Positions 34,284 to 44,100 of a stretch of DNA of 56,894 bases are shown in pieces; the first letter of the stretch is position 1, and the number at the start of each line of letters is the position of its first letter. The notes under the pieces are model-generated. The model was not told the DNA's origin, did not search any database, and worked only from the letters and a program-made list of their open reading frames with translations. Source of the stretch: Thalassolituus marinus (lineage in GTDB: Bacteria; Pseudomonadota; Gammaproteobacteria; Pseudomonadales; Oceanobacteraceae); NCBI RefSeq assembly GCF_020320395.1, contig NZ_JAEDAH010000011.1:1-56894 (forward strand), in the 5' to 3' direction. Both the position numbers and the translations under genes were made by a program.

Positions 34284-35522
34284 ATGCGTATATCCACTCT
34301 TCAGCAGTACACCAAGGGTCTGAATTCCATTATGGATAACCAGACCGAAGTGAATAAAACCCAACAGCAGGTATCCACCGGTCGCCGCGTACTGACGCCG
34401 GCGGATGACCCGATTGCATCAACGAAAATCCTGCAGCTACAACAGGATCTGGCACTGAACGATCAGTTTCAGAAGAACATGACCTTTGCCGAAAACCGGC
34501 TGAACCTGGAAGAAGCGACCCTTGCATCGGTAACCGAAAACCTGACGCGTCTGAAGGAGCTGACGGTACAGGCGGGTGGCGGTACGCTGACGATTACCGA
34601 CCGCCAGGCTATTGCTGCCGAGGCTTATCAGATTCAGGAAGCACTGGTGGATTTATTCAACACCCGTGATGCCAATGGAGAATATATTTTCGCCGGCTTT
34701 AAAGGCGCGGATATGCCTTTCGTGCAGAATTCCACCGGTCGCTATGACTATGAAGGTGACGAAGGCCAGCGTTACCTGTCGATTGGTGCCAGTACGACAG
34801 TGGCGACCGGCGATAACGGCAAAGAGTTGTTTGTAGATGTCGAAGCAGCAAAAAATACCTTCACTGCCGGAATCAATCCCAATAATACCGGTGATATGCA
34901 GGTTAATCCGGGCTTTGTTGTTGATGAAGAGGCTTACGCTGAGTTTTATCCCGACGATATTATTATTACTTTCAATCCGGAATCAGCAGTCTCCCCCCCC
35001 GCAACAAACTACACCGTACGCCGGGCATCGGATAACCGCGTGATCGATGGCTTGTTTAATATGGGGTATACCAGTGGTGCCAAGATTGAGGTCGCTGGTA
35101 TTTCGCTGGGTATGAGCGGTGAGCCGGAGCCGGGGGATGAGGTGCTGGTTAAATCATCGCCTAAGCAAAGCATCACGGACACTGTATTTCGCTTAACTTA
35201 TGGCCTGAATACCCTGGAAGATAATCCAGTTGATTCTGCCACCCTGGATATTCTTATTGAGGATACCCTGACCAACCTGGCCAATGCTCAGGCATCGGTG
35301 TCAGAAGTGGTCAGCCGAGTGGGCGCACGTCTTAATGTGATTGAAAATACCGGCAATCTGGCTGCCGATGTGAAGATTGTGAACCAGGATGTGTTGTCTA
35401 AGCTGTCGGATGTGGATTTTGCCGAAGCTGTCAGTCGCTTGTCGCTGCAGAGCTATCTGCTGGAAGCCGCGCAGCAGAGTTACACGACGATCTCCCGCAT
35501 GTCGCTGTTTGATCAGATGTGA
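34284..35522 (+). CDS. flgL: Hook-filament junction protein FlgL
   Basis: A 412-aa junction protein. N-terminus MRISTLQQYTKGLNSIMD and QQQVSTGRRVLTPADDPIAS match FlgL/flagellin-type D0-D1 helices, and the C-terminus SLQSYLLEAAQQSYTTISRM is typical. It is within the usual size range for Pseudomonas-like FlgL, so unlike FlgK it is not giant. AGGAG precedes the ATG. A heptamer array begins 9 bases after the stop. Confidence 0.93.
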   Translation: MRISTLQQYTKGLNSIMDNQTEVNKTQQQVSTGRRVLTPADDPIASTKILQLQQDLALNDQFQKNMTFAENRLNLEEATLASVTENLTRLKELTVQAGGGTLTITDRQAIAAEAYQIQEALVDLFNTRDANGEYIFAGFKGADMPFVQNSTGRYDYEGDEGQRYLSIGASTTVATGDNGKELFVDVEAAKNTFTAGINPNNTGDMQVNPGFVVDEEAYAEFYPDDIIITFNPESAVSPPATNYTVRRASDNRVIDGLFNMGYTSGAKIEVAGISLGMSGEPEPGDEVLVKSSPKQSITDTVFRLTYGLNTLEDNPVDSATLDILIEDTLTNLANAQASVSEVVSRVGARLNVIENTGNLAADVKIVNQDVLSKLSDVDFAEAVSRLSLQSYLLEAAQQSYTTISRMSLFDQM

Positions 35523-35531
35523 TGCTTGGCA

Positions 35532-35566
35532 GACGTCAGACGTCAGATGCCGGATGCTTCAAGCTT
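35532..35566. repeat. Short degenerate heptamer array after flgL
   Basis: Five 7-bp units (GACGTCA twice, GATGCCG, GATGCTT, CAAGCTT) directly after flgL, running into the hepT stop codon. The units match the first blocks of the array at 29989. It marks the left border of the HepT/MntA insertion. Confidence 0.75.
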
Positions 35567-35975
35567 CATCCCGCTGTAGCAACAGGCGGGTAAAGTGCAG
35601 AAAATCCGGCAGGTGGCGCTCGATAACCGCGATGGTAATCGGCAGTTGCAGGGTTTGATATTCATGCACGGCAATATTGCGAAAGCCGATCATTTTTTTC
35701 AGATTATCAGCTAGCTCAGAAGGGATAAAACCGGCCTCAGTCAGCAGTGAAAATACATCGCGGGCGCTTTGTGGAACTCCCAGTTTATGGCTGCGAACCA
35801 GATGTTGGCCGGCGTCCAGGGCGGCTTCACAAGCGCGTTGAATATTCAGAATGGCCGCGTCCTGACGAGTAAAGTCGCTGGCAAAAGTGTCGTGCCCTTT
35901 GTCATATTCTTCACGGGCGCGCTTTACGCAGCGTTCAATCGTTGCTGCCTTGTTAACAATAACATCATTCACCAT
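35559..35975 (-). CDS. hepT: HEPN-family toxin HepT (RNase/AMPylation target)
   Basis: A 138-aa HEPN (DUF86/HepT) protein. The active-site motif Rx4HxY is present as RNIAVHEY (Arg99, His104, Tyr106). HepT toxins act as RNases and are silenced when MntA adenylylates the Tyr. The start ATG 35975 lies inside the mntA end (11-bp overlap), as in known pairs. It is encoded antisense to the flagellar genes, between flgL and the flagellin gene, with heptamer arrays on both sides. The final residues lie in the short array. Confidence 0.88.
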   Translation of the reverse strand: MVNDVIVNKAATIERCVKRAREEYDKGHDTFASDFTRQDAAILNIQRACEAALDAGQHLVRSHKLGVPQSARDVFSLLTEAGFIPSELADNLKKMIGFRNIAVHEYQTLQLPITIAVIERHLPDFLHFTRLLLQRDEA

Positions 35976-36363
35976 AAACTCTTCCTGCTTGCCTGATATC
36001 CTGCAGTTGCAATGCGCGGCGTTCGTCCAGCGCCATTTTCTCGCTGAGAATAAATGCCTCAAATAACCCGGCCTGAACGTCACTTGCCCACCAACGCTCG
36101 CCAGTGCTGACAATCTGATGCTGCATCACCGTGCTGGCAGCCCGTAAATCCAGCAGATCGACCGGGCATCCTGCAATATCGGCCAGATCGCTGCTCAGCT
36201 GCCATAGCTGCAAAGGATCGGCATAACCCTCAACCAGCACTGCGACATCCAGATCACTTTGTGCGTCTGCAACGCCCTGAACCCTGCTGCCAAAACCGTA
36301 CACGGCCAGCAAGCCTGGCAGATTCTGCTGCAAAAACTGGACAACAACGGAAGCCCTTATCAC
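35965..36363 (-). CDS. mntA: MNT-family antitoxin nucleotidyltransferase MntA
   Basis: A 132-aa minimal nucleotidyltransferase. It has the GSx10DxD motif: Gly25-Ser26, Asp37 and Asp39 in YGFGSRVQGVADAQSDLDV. A third carboxylate is probably in PVDLLDL. It would transfer AMP from ATP to the HepT Tyr. It is the first gene of the mntA-hepT pair, and both frames are intact. The pair is not part of any standard flagellar locus and looks like an inserted stability or defence cassette. Confidence 0.9.
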   Translation of the reverse strand: MIRASVVVQFLQQNLPGLLAVYGFGSRVQGVADAQSDLDVAVLVEGYADPLQLWQLSSDLADIAGCPVDLLDLRAASTVMQHQIVSTGERWWASDVQAGLFEAFILSEKMALDERRALQLQDIRQAGRVYGE

Positions 36364-36465
36364 GGTTCATACCTCTGCAAGCCTGATGTCCGCATCATAA
36401 CAGGCTGCGCTACCGGCTACCACGCAGAGCGAGGGATGCATATGTTTGTCGGATATGTGGGGTCC

Positions 36466-36584
36466 GACTTCCGGCTTTCGACTTCCGGCTTTCGGCTTTC
36501 GACCTCCGACCTCCGACCTCCGACCTCCGACCTCCGACCTCCGACCTCCGACCTCCGACCTCCGACCTCCGACCTCCGACCTCC
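36466..36584. repeat. Heptamer tandem repeat array upstream of the flagellin gene
   Basis: Seventeen 7-bp units: five degenerate ones (GACTTCC, GGCTTTC, GACTTCC, GGCTTTC, GGCTTTC) then twelve perfect GACCTCC units from 36501. The GACCTCC unit and its orientation are the same as in the array before flgJ, 6.3 kb away. It lies about 120 bases upstream of the flagellin promoter. The rest of the gap 36364-36810 holds that promoter and no gene. Confidence 0.95.
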
Positions 36585-36706
36585 GACTTTTCACGCGTCA
36601 AAAATAAAAATCCTTATAAATCAGCAAGCTGCGACTGCTAATTAGCACCCGTCGAAATCATGGCGGTGGCCGTTGGAAAAAATTTAAAAAACTTCTGTTT
36701 AAGCCC

Positions 36707-36733
36707 TAAAGAACCCTGATAAGTCGCCGTTAA
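36707..36733 (+). promoter_or_regulatory. Sigma-28 (FliA) promoter of the flagellin gene
   Basis: TAAAGAAC, an 11-base spacer, then GCCGTTAA. The -10 element matches 7 of 8 consensus bases, the -35 begins with TAAAG, and the spacing equals that of the flgM promoter. It lies 78-104 bases before the flagellin ATG. Confidence 0.8.
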
Positions 36734-36810
36734 CAGGTATGACAAAGTCAGGCGGAGCCGATGAGCATCATCGCGATGCCGGTTCCTTAAGCAGGTACAG
36801 GAGAAACACC

Positions 36811-39800
36811 ATGCCTCAAATTATTAATACCAACATTGCGTCGATTAACGCACAGCGGAACCTGGACAAATCCCAGTCCGCAAACCAAACCGCATTACAG
36901 CGTCTGTCTTCTGGTCTGCGTATTAACAGCGCGAAGGACGACGCAGCTGGTCTGGCAATTTCCACCCGTTTCACCTCTCAGATCAAAGGTCTGAACGTAG
37001 CCGTGCGTAACGCCGGTGACGGTATCGCTCTGGCGCAAACCGCTGAAGGTGCTCTGGGTTCCATTAACGAAAACTTACAGCGTATTCGTGAGCTGGCAGT
37101 TCAGTCTGCTAACGCCACCAACTCTGACGTTGACCGTGAAGCACTGCAGGCTGAGGTTGATCAGCTGGTATCGGAAATCACCCGTACCTCTGAAGAAACC
37201 GACTTCAACGGCCGTAAACTGCTGGACGGTTCTTTCTCTGCCACTTTCCAGATCGGTGCTAACGCTGGTCAGACTGTGGACGTATCCATTGCTCAGCTGA
37301 CATCCGACAAACTGGGTGTGGGTAAAGCGAATGGTATCAGCGCTCTGGGTAACGAAAATGGCCTGCAGAACGGTGACCTGGTAATCAATGGCACTGCGAT
37401 TGATCCTTCCAAAGCGTCTTCCGATACCTTCTCTGTAGCGGGTAACGAAGCATCTGCTATTTCCAAAGTGGCAGCCATTAATGCCAAATCAGATGAAACC
37501 GGCGTCTCTGCCGTGGTGAACACCAACGTTTCTGTTGGTGCAGAAATGACCGCAGCAGCAACAACCGGTACCATCAAGCTGAACGATGTTGAGATCGATA
37601 TCTCTACCGGTGGTCTGGATGCTGCAACTGACCGTGACTCTGTAATCTCTGCCATTAACGCCAAATCCGGTCAGACTGGTGTGGTTGCCCGTGATGGTGG
37701 CGACGGCAGTGGTGTTATTCTTGAGGCCAAAGACGGTCGTAACATTACTGTTGATCTGCAGACTGGCGGCGCTAACACTCTGACTGAAGCGTCTACTGGT
37801 CTGAGTGAAGGCACCAGCTACGCTGGTTACACCCTGATTTCGAAAGATGGTTCTGATATTAAAGTGGAAGGTGGTCAGGGTACTGGTACCGGTGATATCT
37901 CCCACGCGGGTATGTCAGTAGGCACCTACTCCGGTCGTGAAGCAGCGGTTGCCAGCAAGACAACCAGCGCTGGCATTGCCAATACGGAGACTGCGTCGAC
38001 CTTCACTACCGGTGATATGGCCATCACGGGTACCCGTCAGATCAATGCGACCAATAACACGTTCGAAATCTCACTGAATGGTGGTGACTTCCAGACATTG
38101 ACTCTTGATGCAACTTTTGACGCCGATGGTGCAGGAGCGTTGACTGCTGGTCAGTACAACGATGCAGATACTCTGGCAGCACAAATTAACAATGCTATCG
38201 AGAACGACGCTAACTTCCAGGATGCGGATGGTAATGTTCTGGTTACAGCTAACGGTAATGCTGATGGTTCCATTACATTTACAACAGCGGAAAAAGGTGC
38301 AGATTCTGCTGTAGTTGTTCGTACTGGTGAAGGCAGCTTCAGTATCCCTGCAGATACAGTTACTGAGGCTGGTGTGGATGCAGGTACTTTCGTTCAGTCA
38401 GAATTGAACTTCGTATTTGACGGTACTAATTCTCTGGCAGGTGGTGGTAACCTGGTTTTTGCGCTGGCAGGTAACGGTACCGGTGCTGTAGCTGCTGGTG
38501 CAGGTTCAACAATTACTCTTGGCGCAGGTCCTTTCACCAGTGCTCAGACTTTGGCCGACGATATCAACACAAAGCTGGCGGCTAGTGCTGGGCTTGCAGG
38601 TAAGTTGACCGCTGGCGTATCTGATGATGGAAAGAAGGTTGTATTTACTGCGACAGCAGATAAAACCGACGGCGTAAATGGTACTACTGGTATTTCTCTT
38701 GATGCGGCATCGACTGTTCAGACCAGCCTGCTGAATGAAACAACAGAGACTCTGGCAAACGGTGATGTTGTTATCAGTGATGTAAACAGTTTCATCAATG
38801 GTTTTACTGCCACTGCTGATACTGTGGGGATAAACGTTGATGGTGCTGGTCTTCAGGATCTTGACCTGAGTACTGCAACTGGCGGTTTGGCTGGTATTAC
38901 CGATGCGACTACCCTGGCTGCAGCTATCAATGTAGTTGCCACGAACTCTTTGGCTGGTTCCGGTTTGACAGCCTCTGTTGTTGGTGATCAGGTCGTGATT
39001 TCATCAAATTCGGCCGGGGGCACAATTGCTCTGGGCTCAGCAAATACTGCAAACGAAACGGTTGGCGGTGATCCTGCTAGTCGTGATGCGGCTGTTTCGG
39101 CAGCAGCTGATCTGACAACTACAGGTGTTGCTGGTTCTGTAACTACTGGAGCATTCAGTGTTTCTGATGGTACTGATGGTTTTGCCGCAGGAACATTCCT
39201 GACTGCAGATCCGGATGGTGCCGGTACCGAATTCAGTGCACAGGCTTCACCAATGGTGATTGAGGCTGGTGTGAACGATACCTTCACTATCGCTGTGGAT
39301 GGCGGTGCAGATACCAACGTCACCATCGCTGCAGGCAGCTACTCCACTCTGGAAGATTTGGCAACTGCGATTAACGCCGCAACTGGCATGGCTGGTGCTT
39401 CTGTGGCCGTAGCGGCGGATGATCCGACTCGACTGACTTTTAGCTCGGATACAAATGACTCTACCGGTACTGTGGAAATCAAAAACGGCGGCACAGCAGG
39501 AACCGAAGGTGCATTTGCGGTTACTGGCGGCGCTGTTGATGGCGCTCTGGTAACGGCAGTTGTTGAGCCTAACGTACTGGAAACCGGTGATCTGACCATT
39601 AACGGTACTTCCATCAAGGGTGCTGATGCGAAAGATGACACTGCATCTGATACTGTTGCTCTGTCCAGTGATGCAGCCGGTTCCGGTATCGCCGTTGCGG
39701 CAGCGATTAATAAGTCATCTGCTGAGACTGGTGTGACAGCGACTGTGAACGCAACAACACTGAACGGTGGTGATGGTAATGTGGCGGCCAAAGCGGATGC

Positions 39801-40578
39801 ATACTCCACCGGTAGCCTGATGATCAATAACGTTCCGACTAACGGTATCACTCTGACTGGTGACGAAGGTCGTGACCGCCAGGCTGCAATCGATGTCATC
39901 AACGCTATCTCTGGTCAGACTGGTGTGGTTGCATCTGATAATGGTGAGTCGATCACACTGACGGCGGCTGACGGTCGTAACATCTCTGTGGCGATTGATA
40001 ACAATCTGGCTGAAAACGCTGCAGCAGGCCGTGATTCCAGCAACTTCGGTAATGCCATTGGTCTGAGCGCTGCTGGCACAGGTATCGGTGAAGCGGATCT
40101 CTCGGGTACTGCGGCAGAGTACGCCAACACTGCCGGTACTACATACTCAACTGTGACTCTGAACTCGTCCAAGGCAATTGAGATCGGTGCAGGTGAGAAC
40201 GGTGCTGATGAGTTGGATGCAATGGGTCTGCAAGCCGGCACCTACGGCGGTGGTGAAGATGGTACTTACCTGAAGGACATCGACATCTCTACCTTCGAAG
40301 GTGCTCAGGCAGCGATTACTGCTGTGGATAATGCGATTGAACAGGTTGCCAGTCAGCGTGCTGACCTCGGTGCGATCCAGAACCGTATGGAATCCACTGT
40401 AAGTAACCTGAAGATCACTTCAGAAAACCTTAACTCTGCAAACTCCCGTATTCGGGACACTGACTTCGCAGCCGAAACCGCTGAGATGTCACGTACTCAG
40501 GTGCTGCAACAGGCAGGTATCTCGGTACTGGCTCAGGCGAATGCTGCTGGTCAGCAGGTCCTGTCTCTCCTGGGATAA
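36811..40578 (+). CDS. fliC: Giant flagellin
   Basis: A 1255-aa filament protein, far above the usual 270-500 aa. The D0-D1 ends are standard: residues 1-165 (INTNIASINAQRNLDKSQSA, LQRIRELAVQ) and 1165-1255 (NRMESTVSNLKITSENL, ending QQVLSLLG). The outer region is about 1000 residues of acidic, Gly/Ala/Thr-rich beta modules. Blocks at about 180-374 and 917-1146 are clear duplicates of each other (both have GDLxINGT, GQTGVVA, DGRNI and a VGTYSG- or AGTYGG-type end) and flank a different central part. ATG 36811 follows AGGAG; an upstream start is rejected. Similar giant flagellins are known in marine Bermanella and Oleibacter, where filaments are thicker. Confidence 0.95.
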   Translation: MPQIINTNIASINAQRNLDKSQSANQTALQRLSSGLRINSAKDDAAGLAISTRFTSQIKGLNVAVRNAGDGIALAQTAEGALGSINENLQRIRELAVQSANATNSDVDREALQAEVDQLVSEITRTSEETDFNGRKLLDGSFSATFQIGANAGQTVDVSIAQLTSDKLGVGKANGISALGNENGLQNGDLVINGTAIDPSKASSDTFSVAGNEASAISKVAAINAKSDETGVSAVVNTNVSVGAEMTAAATTGTIKLNDVEIDISTGGLDAATDRDSVISAINAKSGQTGVVARDGGDGSGVILEAKDGRNITVDLQTGGANTLTEASTGLSEGTSYAGYTLISKDGSDIKVEGGQGTGTGDISHAGMSVGTYSGREAAVASKTTSAGIANTETASTFTTGDMAITGTRQINATNNTFEISLNGGDFQTLTLDATFDADGAGALTAGQYNDADTLAAQINNAIENDANFQDADGNVLVTANGNADGSITFTTAEKGADSAVVVRTGEGSFSIPADTVTEAGVDAGTFVQSELNFVFDGTNSLAGGGNLVFALAGNGTGAVAAGAGSTITLGAGPFTSAQTLADDINTKLAASAGLAGKLTAGVSDDGKKVVFTATADKTDGVNGTTGISLDAASTVQTSLLNETTETLANGDVVISDVNSFINGFTATADTVGINVDGAGLQDLDLSTATGGLAGITDATTLAAAINVVATNSLAGSGLTASVVGDQVVISSNSAGGTIALGSANTANETVGGDPASRDAAVSAAADLTTTGVAGSVTTGAFSVSDGTDGFAAGTFLTADPDGAGTEFSAQASPMVIEAGVNDTFTIAVDGGADTNVTIAAGSYSTLEDLATAINAATGMAGASVAVAADDPTRLTFSSDTNDSTGTVEIKNGGTAGTEGAFAVTGGAVDGALVTAVVEPNVLETGDLTINGTSIKGADAKDDTASDTVALSSDAAGSGIAVAAAINKSSAETGVTATVNATTLNGGDGNVAAKADAYSTGSLMINNVPTNGITLTGDEGRDRQAAIDVINAISGQTGVVASDNGESITLTAADGRNISVAIDNNLAENAAAGRDSSNFGNAIGLSAAGTGIGEADLSGTAAEYANTAGTTYSTVTLNSSKAIEIGAGENGADELDAMGLQAGTYGGGEDGTYLKDIDISTFEGAQAAITAVDNAIEQVASQRADLGAIQNRMESTVSNLKITSENLNSANSRIRDTDFAAETAEMSRTQVLQQAGISVLAQANAAGQQVLSLLG

Positions 40579-40590
40579 CAGCTGGCTGAC

Positions 40591-40610
40591 GGGGGAGGGT
40601 AGCCTCCCCC
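40591..40610 (+). terminator. Strong hairpin after the flagellin gene
   Basis: GGGGGAGG-GTAG-CCTCCCCC, an 8-bp GC stem 12 bases after the stop. No T-tract follows, so it may stabilise the abundant flagellin mRNA or attenuate readthrough into flaG. Confidence 0.6.
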
Positions 40611-40643
40611 AGGCTGCTTAACTGATGACCAGAGAGGTGATTT

Positions 40644-41024
40644 ATGAGTGATCTGAAATTGAATGTTGTGGACAAGCCACAGGTATCACCTTCTGTTGTA
40701 AAGGCTGCTTATGGCAACAAGCCTCAGGTAACCACAACAGCGAATGTTGAAAGCGGCAAGACATTGCCACAGGGTGTAGAGAAAGCGGCAGAACTGAGCA
40801 AGGAACAGGTTCAGGAAGCAGTTTCCCGCATCAACGAGTATGTGCAGAAATCTGAGCGTACTCTGGACTTTCAACTGGATGAAGACAGTGGCAAGACCAT
40901 TATCCGGGTATACGACAAGGCATCGTCAGAGCTGATTCGCCAGATTCCTAGCGAGTTAGCACTGGAGCTGGCGCAGAAATTGAATGATGAAGAACCGACT
41001 TTATTGTTCAGCGCTCAGGTCTGA
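40644..41024 (+). CDS. flaG: FlaG family protein
   Basis: A 126-aa protein. The conserved FlaG region occupies the C-terminal half (EAVSRINEYVQKSERTLDFQ, KTIIRVYDKASSELIRQIPS). FlaG-family proteins influence filament length in some polar flagella; the mechanism is not settled. It lies between the flagellin gene and fliD, the usual position. The N-terminal 50 residues are disordered-looking. GAGAGG precedes the ATG. Confidence 0.9.
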   Translation: MSDLKLNVVDKPQVSPSVVKAAYGNKPQVTTTANVESGKTLPQGVEKAAELSKEQVQEAVSRINEYVQKSERTLDFQLDEDSGKTIIRVYDKASSELIRQIPSELALELAQKLNDEEPTLLFSAQV

Positions 41025-41058
41025 CTGACAGCCCGGTTGTGTAAACAACCCTTCAGAA

Positions 41059-41099
41059 AACCCGCTACTGGCCGATAAAGCCAGTATCGGGTTTTTTTA
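41059..41099 (+). terminator. Intrinsic terminator between flaG and fliD
   Basis: AACCCG-c-TACTGGC pairs with GCCAGTA-t-CGGGTT around a 7-base loop, followed by seven T residues. It should end the flagellin-flaG transcript, so fliD needs its own promoter, which I could not identify. Confidence 0.85.
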
Positions 41100-41146
41100 T
41101 TGTCTGTCAGACTGGTTGATACCAGCGACAGCGAGGGTGATGGGTC

Positions 41147-44100
41147 ATGGCTTCTGTAGAATCTCTGGGTCTTGGATCGGGTGTACTCACAAGTGATCTG
41201 GTTGAACAGATCATTTCCGCTGAAAAAGAAGCCTCCGAGCTGCGGATTGATAGCAAGCAGGAGCTGGTTGAGGCCCGCATTACCGCATACGGTGAGATTC
41301 AGTCGCTGATGTCTGAGGTGCAGTCGGCTGCGTCCAGTCTTTCCAGTCCCAGCCTGATGAGTTCAACATCGGCAACCTCATCCAACGAAGACCTTCTGAC
41401 CGCCACCACCTCCACCACCTCTGAGCCAGGCACTTACAATATTGAAGTGCTGAATACGGCCAAGGCACATGCGCTGGCCAGCGCCACCTACACCAGTTTC
41501 GATGAGATTGTTGGTAGCGGAAAACTGATATTTACCTTTGGTGAGCTAAGCTACGACGGCTCCGGCGACATCAGTGGTCAGGATATCAATCCCGATCGTG
41601 CCGCCAAGACTATTACCATTGATGAATCCAACCGTACCTTAAGCGGTATCCGTGATGCCATTAATAAGGCCGACATGGGCGTAACCGCCAGCATCATTAA
41701 CGATGGCAGTGGTTATCGATTGCTGATGACGTCGGAAGAAACCGGGGAAGAAAATGCCATGCGCATCGAAGCGCTGGATGACTCCGGTAACCTGCTGACC
41801 ACAGGGCTGGCAACTCTGGCTTATAACGAGAATCAGCTGGCAGATACGGCCATTACGCAGACGGCAAAGGGTGAGGATGCCCAGCTACAGGTTAACGGTC
41901 TGACCATCACCCGCTCATCCAACAGTGTGGATGAAGTGATCAAAGGTGTGACGCTGAATCTGAAAAATGCAGACGTCGGCAGTAATGTTACTGTTACCGT
42001 CGCGGCCGATACCGAAAAGCTGACCGAAAGCATTCAGAGCTTTGTTGATTCCTACAACAATCTGAAAACCTTTGTTGATGATCTGTCGTCATACAATGCT
42101 GAAAGCCAGCAGGCAGGCCTGTTACTGGGCGATTCAACTATTCGCTCTATGATGAGTCAGATTCGTTCACTGATCAGTGAACCCATTGTCGGACTGACAG
42201 GGAAATATCGCTCCCTGACCGAGTTGGGAGTAAACACCAACCGCGATAACGAATATATGCTGGATTTCGATACCTCGACCTTCAGTAAGGCACTCAGCGC
42301 TGACCGTCAGGCTATTGTCGGCTTGCTGGCAAAATCCGGTGTGACGTCAGACAGCCAGATTACCTATGTTAACGACTCGCTGAATACCCAGCCTGGCAGC
42401 TACGATATTGAAATTACACAGCTGGCGACGCAGGCCATTTATCAGGGCGGATCACTGGCGCTGCTGGATTTCTCTGCGCCGGTTGTTATCGACGACAGCA
42501 ATAATAACTTTCAGATTAACGTTAATGGTAAGTCGGCCAGTATTGAACTGAGCAAAGGCAGTTATCTTAGCGGTGATGATCTGGCCAAGCAGATTGCTTT
42601 GCAGATCAATAGTAACGACACCATTAATGGTGCAGGTTACAGTGTTTCGGTGGACTACAGTGCCGACAATAAAAACTTTTCCATCACTTCGAATAAGTAC
42701 GGTGCAGAATCCAAGGTATACATTGTCAGTGGCGATCCGAATGTGTCTAACACGCTGGGCTTCAGCAAGCTGGGAGACGGCACTTACAATGGTGTACCAC
42801 TGACCACGCTGAATGCTTCTGCATTTTCCGGTAAGGGTGCGACCACGCAAATTGGCTCGACCAGTGTCAGTGAATCGACCGGTATTAATTTCGCCAGCAG
42901 TAATGCCACGTTTACCCTGGATGTTGATGGCAGTGGTCCGGTTGCTGTTACGGTAACGCAGAATGCGCAGGGCCAGGATCTCAACGGTGATGGCTCATTT
43001 GGCGATCGTAAGGATACGCTGCAGGCTATTCAGAGCGCGGTGGATGCTACTGCGCTGGCCGGCCTGGTGACGGCATCATTTAATGATGATGGTTATCTGA
43101 TATTTGAAACAGCGTCGAAATCGACGGCTTCTTCCATTGAAATCACCGCTGTTGGCTCGGCTACAAGCGATGTGCTGCTGGGGCTGGATGCTACCCAGGG
43201 GGCGCAGACCAATGGTAAGGATCCGGGCCTTACCTTCGGTGGTGCGGTTGAATTTAATATTCAGGTCGATGGCATTGAATCAGCGACCAAAGTATCGGTA
43301 CCGGCCGGCACTTACCTGACCGGTGCCGATCTCGCGGCAGAAATTCAGACTCAGCTGCAGGCGACACTGGATAGCGATGCTAATTTTGCTGGGGTTGTCG
43401 TTGGTGGCGAAACCAGCACTGGTAGCCGTGATATATCTGCGCCGATAGATTTCTCGGCGGCTGCTTCCGGTTTCCGCCTGAATGTTTCCGGCGACGAACA
43501 GGAAGTTATTGTCAGCGGCAATTCCGGCGACAGCCTTGCTGATATTCAGACGGCCCTCGATGCAGTATATGGTGGTGCAGTTACAGCCTCGCTGGATGGT
43601 AACGGTCTGAAGCTGACAACGACGGCCACTGGTCACGAAGAATATATCGAAGTAGTGAGTGATGGCCGCGGTACTTACACGTCTTCATTCGCAGATTTAT
43701 CCAGTGGTATTGATTTCTCCGGTGGCCAGAACGCGACCTTCACTCTGACCCTTGATGGCACCGATATTCTGGTTGATGTCGACGGTGATGGTACCGCCGG
43801 TGGCAATAATTCCGGGTCAAATCTGACCGTTATTCAGAGTGCCCTGAATGAAGCGCTGGTCGCCAGTGGCGAGTTTTCTGCTGGTGATGTCGTGGCGGCA
43901 GTTGACGGTAGTGGTCAGTTGTATTTCGAAACCGTCAGTAAAAACGGCGTGAAGACCGCAGCGACCTTCGGAGCATCAGCCAGCCTTGAAATTAAAAATC
44001 TGGGAGGTACCGCAGCGTCCTCTCTGGGTCTGTCAGCAGGGGTTCATACATCGGGCTATGACGGTCTGGGTCTGACCAGCGGCGAGCGTGACTACGGCTA

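Noticed and set aside
36466-36584. Possible CRISPR array
   Set aside because: The repeats are 7 bp, directly joined and without spacers. No cas genes are in the window.
36367-36601. Similar SEVGGRR-type frames over the second array
   Set aside because: Same artefact of the GACCTCC repeat; no start signal and no conserved domain.
36684-36722. Alternative sigma-28-like boxes before the flagellin gene (TTAAAAAA/GCCCTAAA and CCTGATAA)
   Set aside because: They match the consensus less well or have wrong spacing compared with the pair at 36707-36733.
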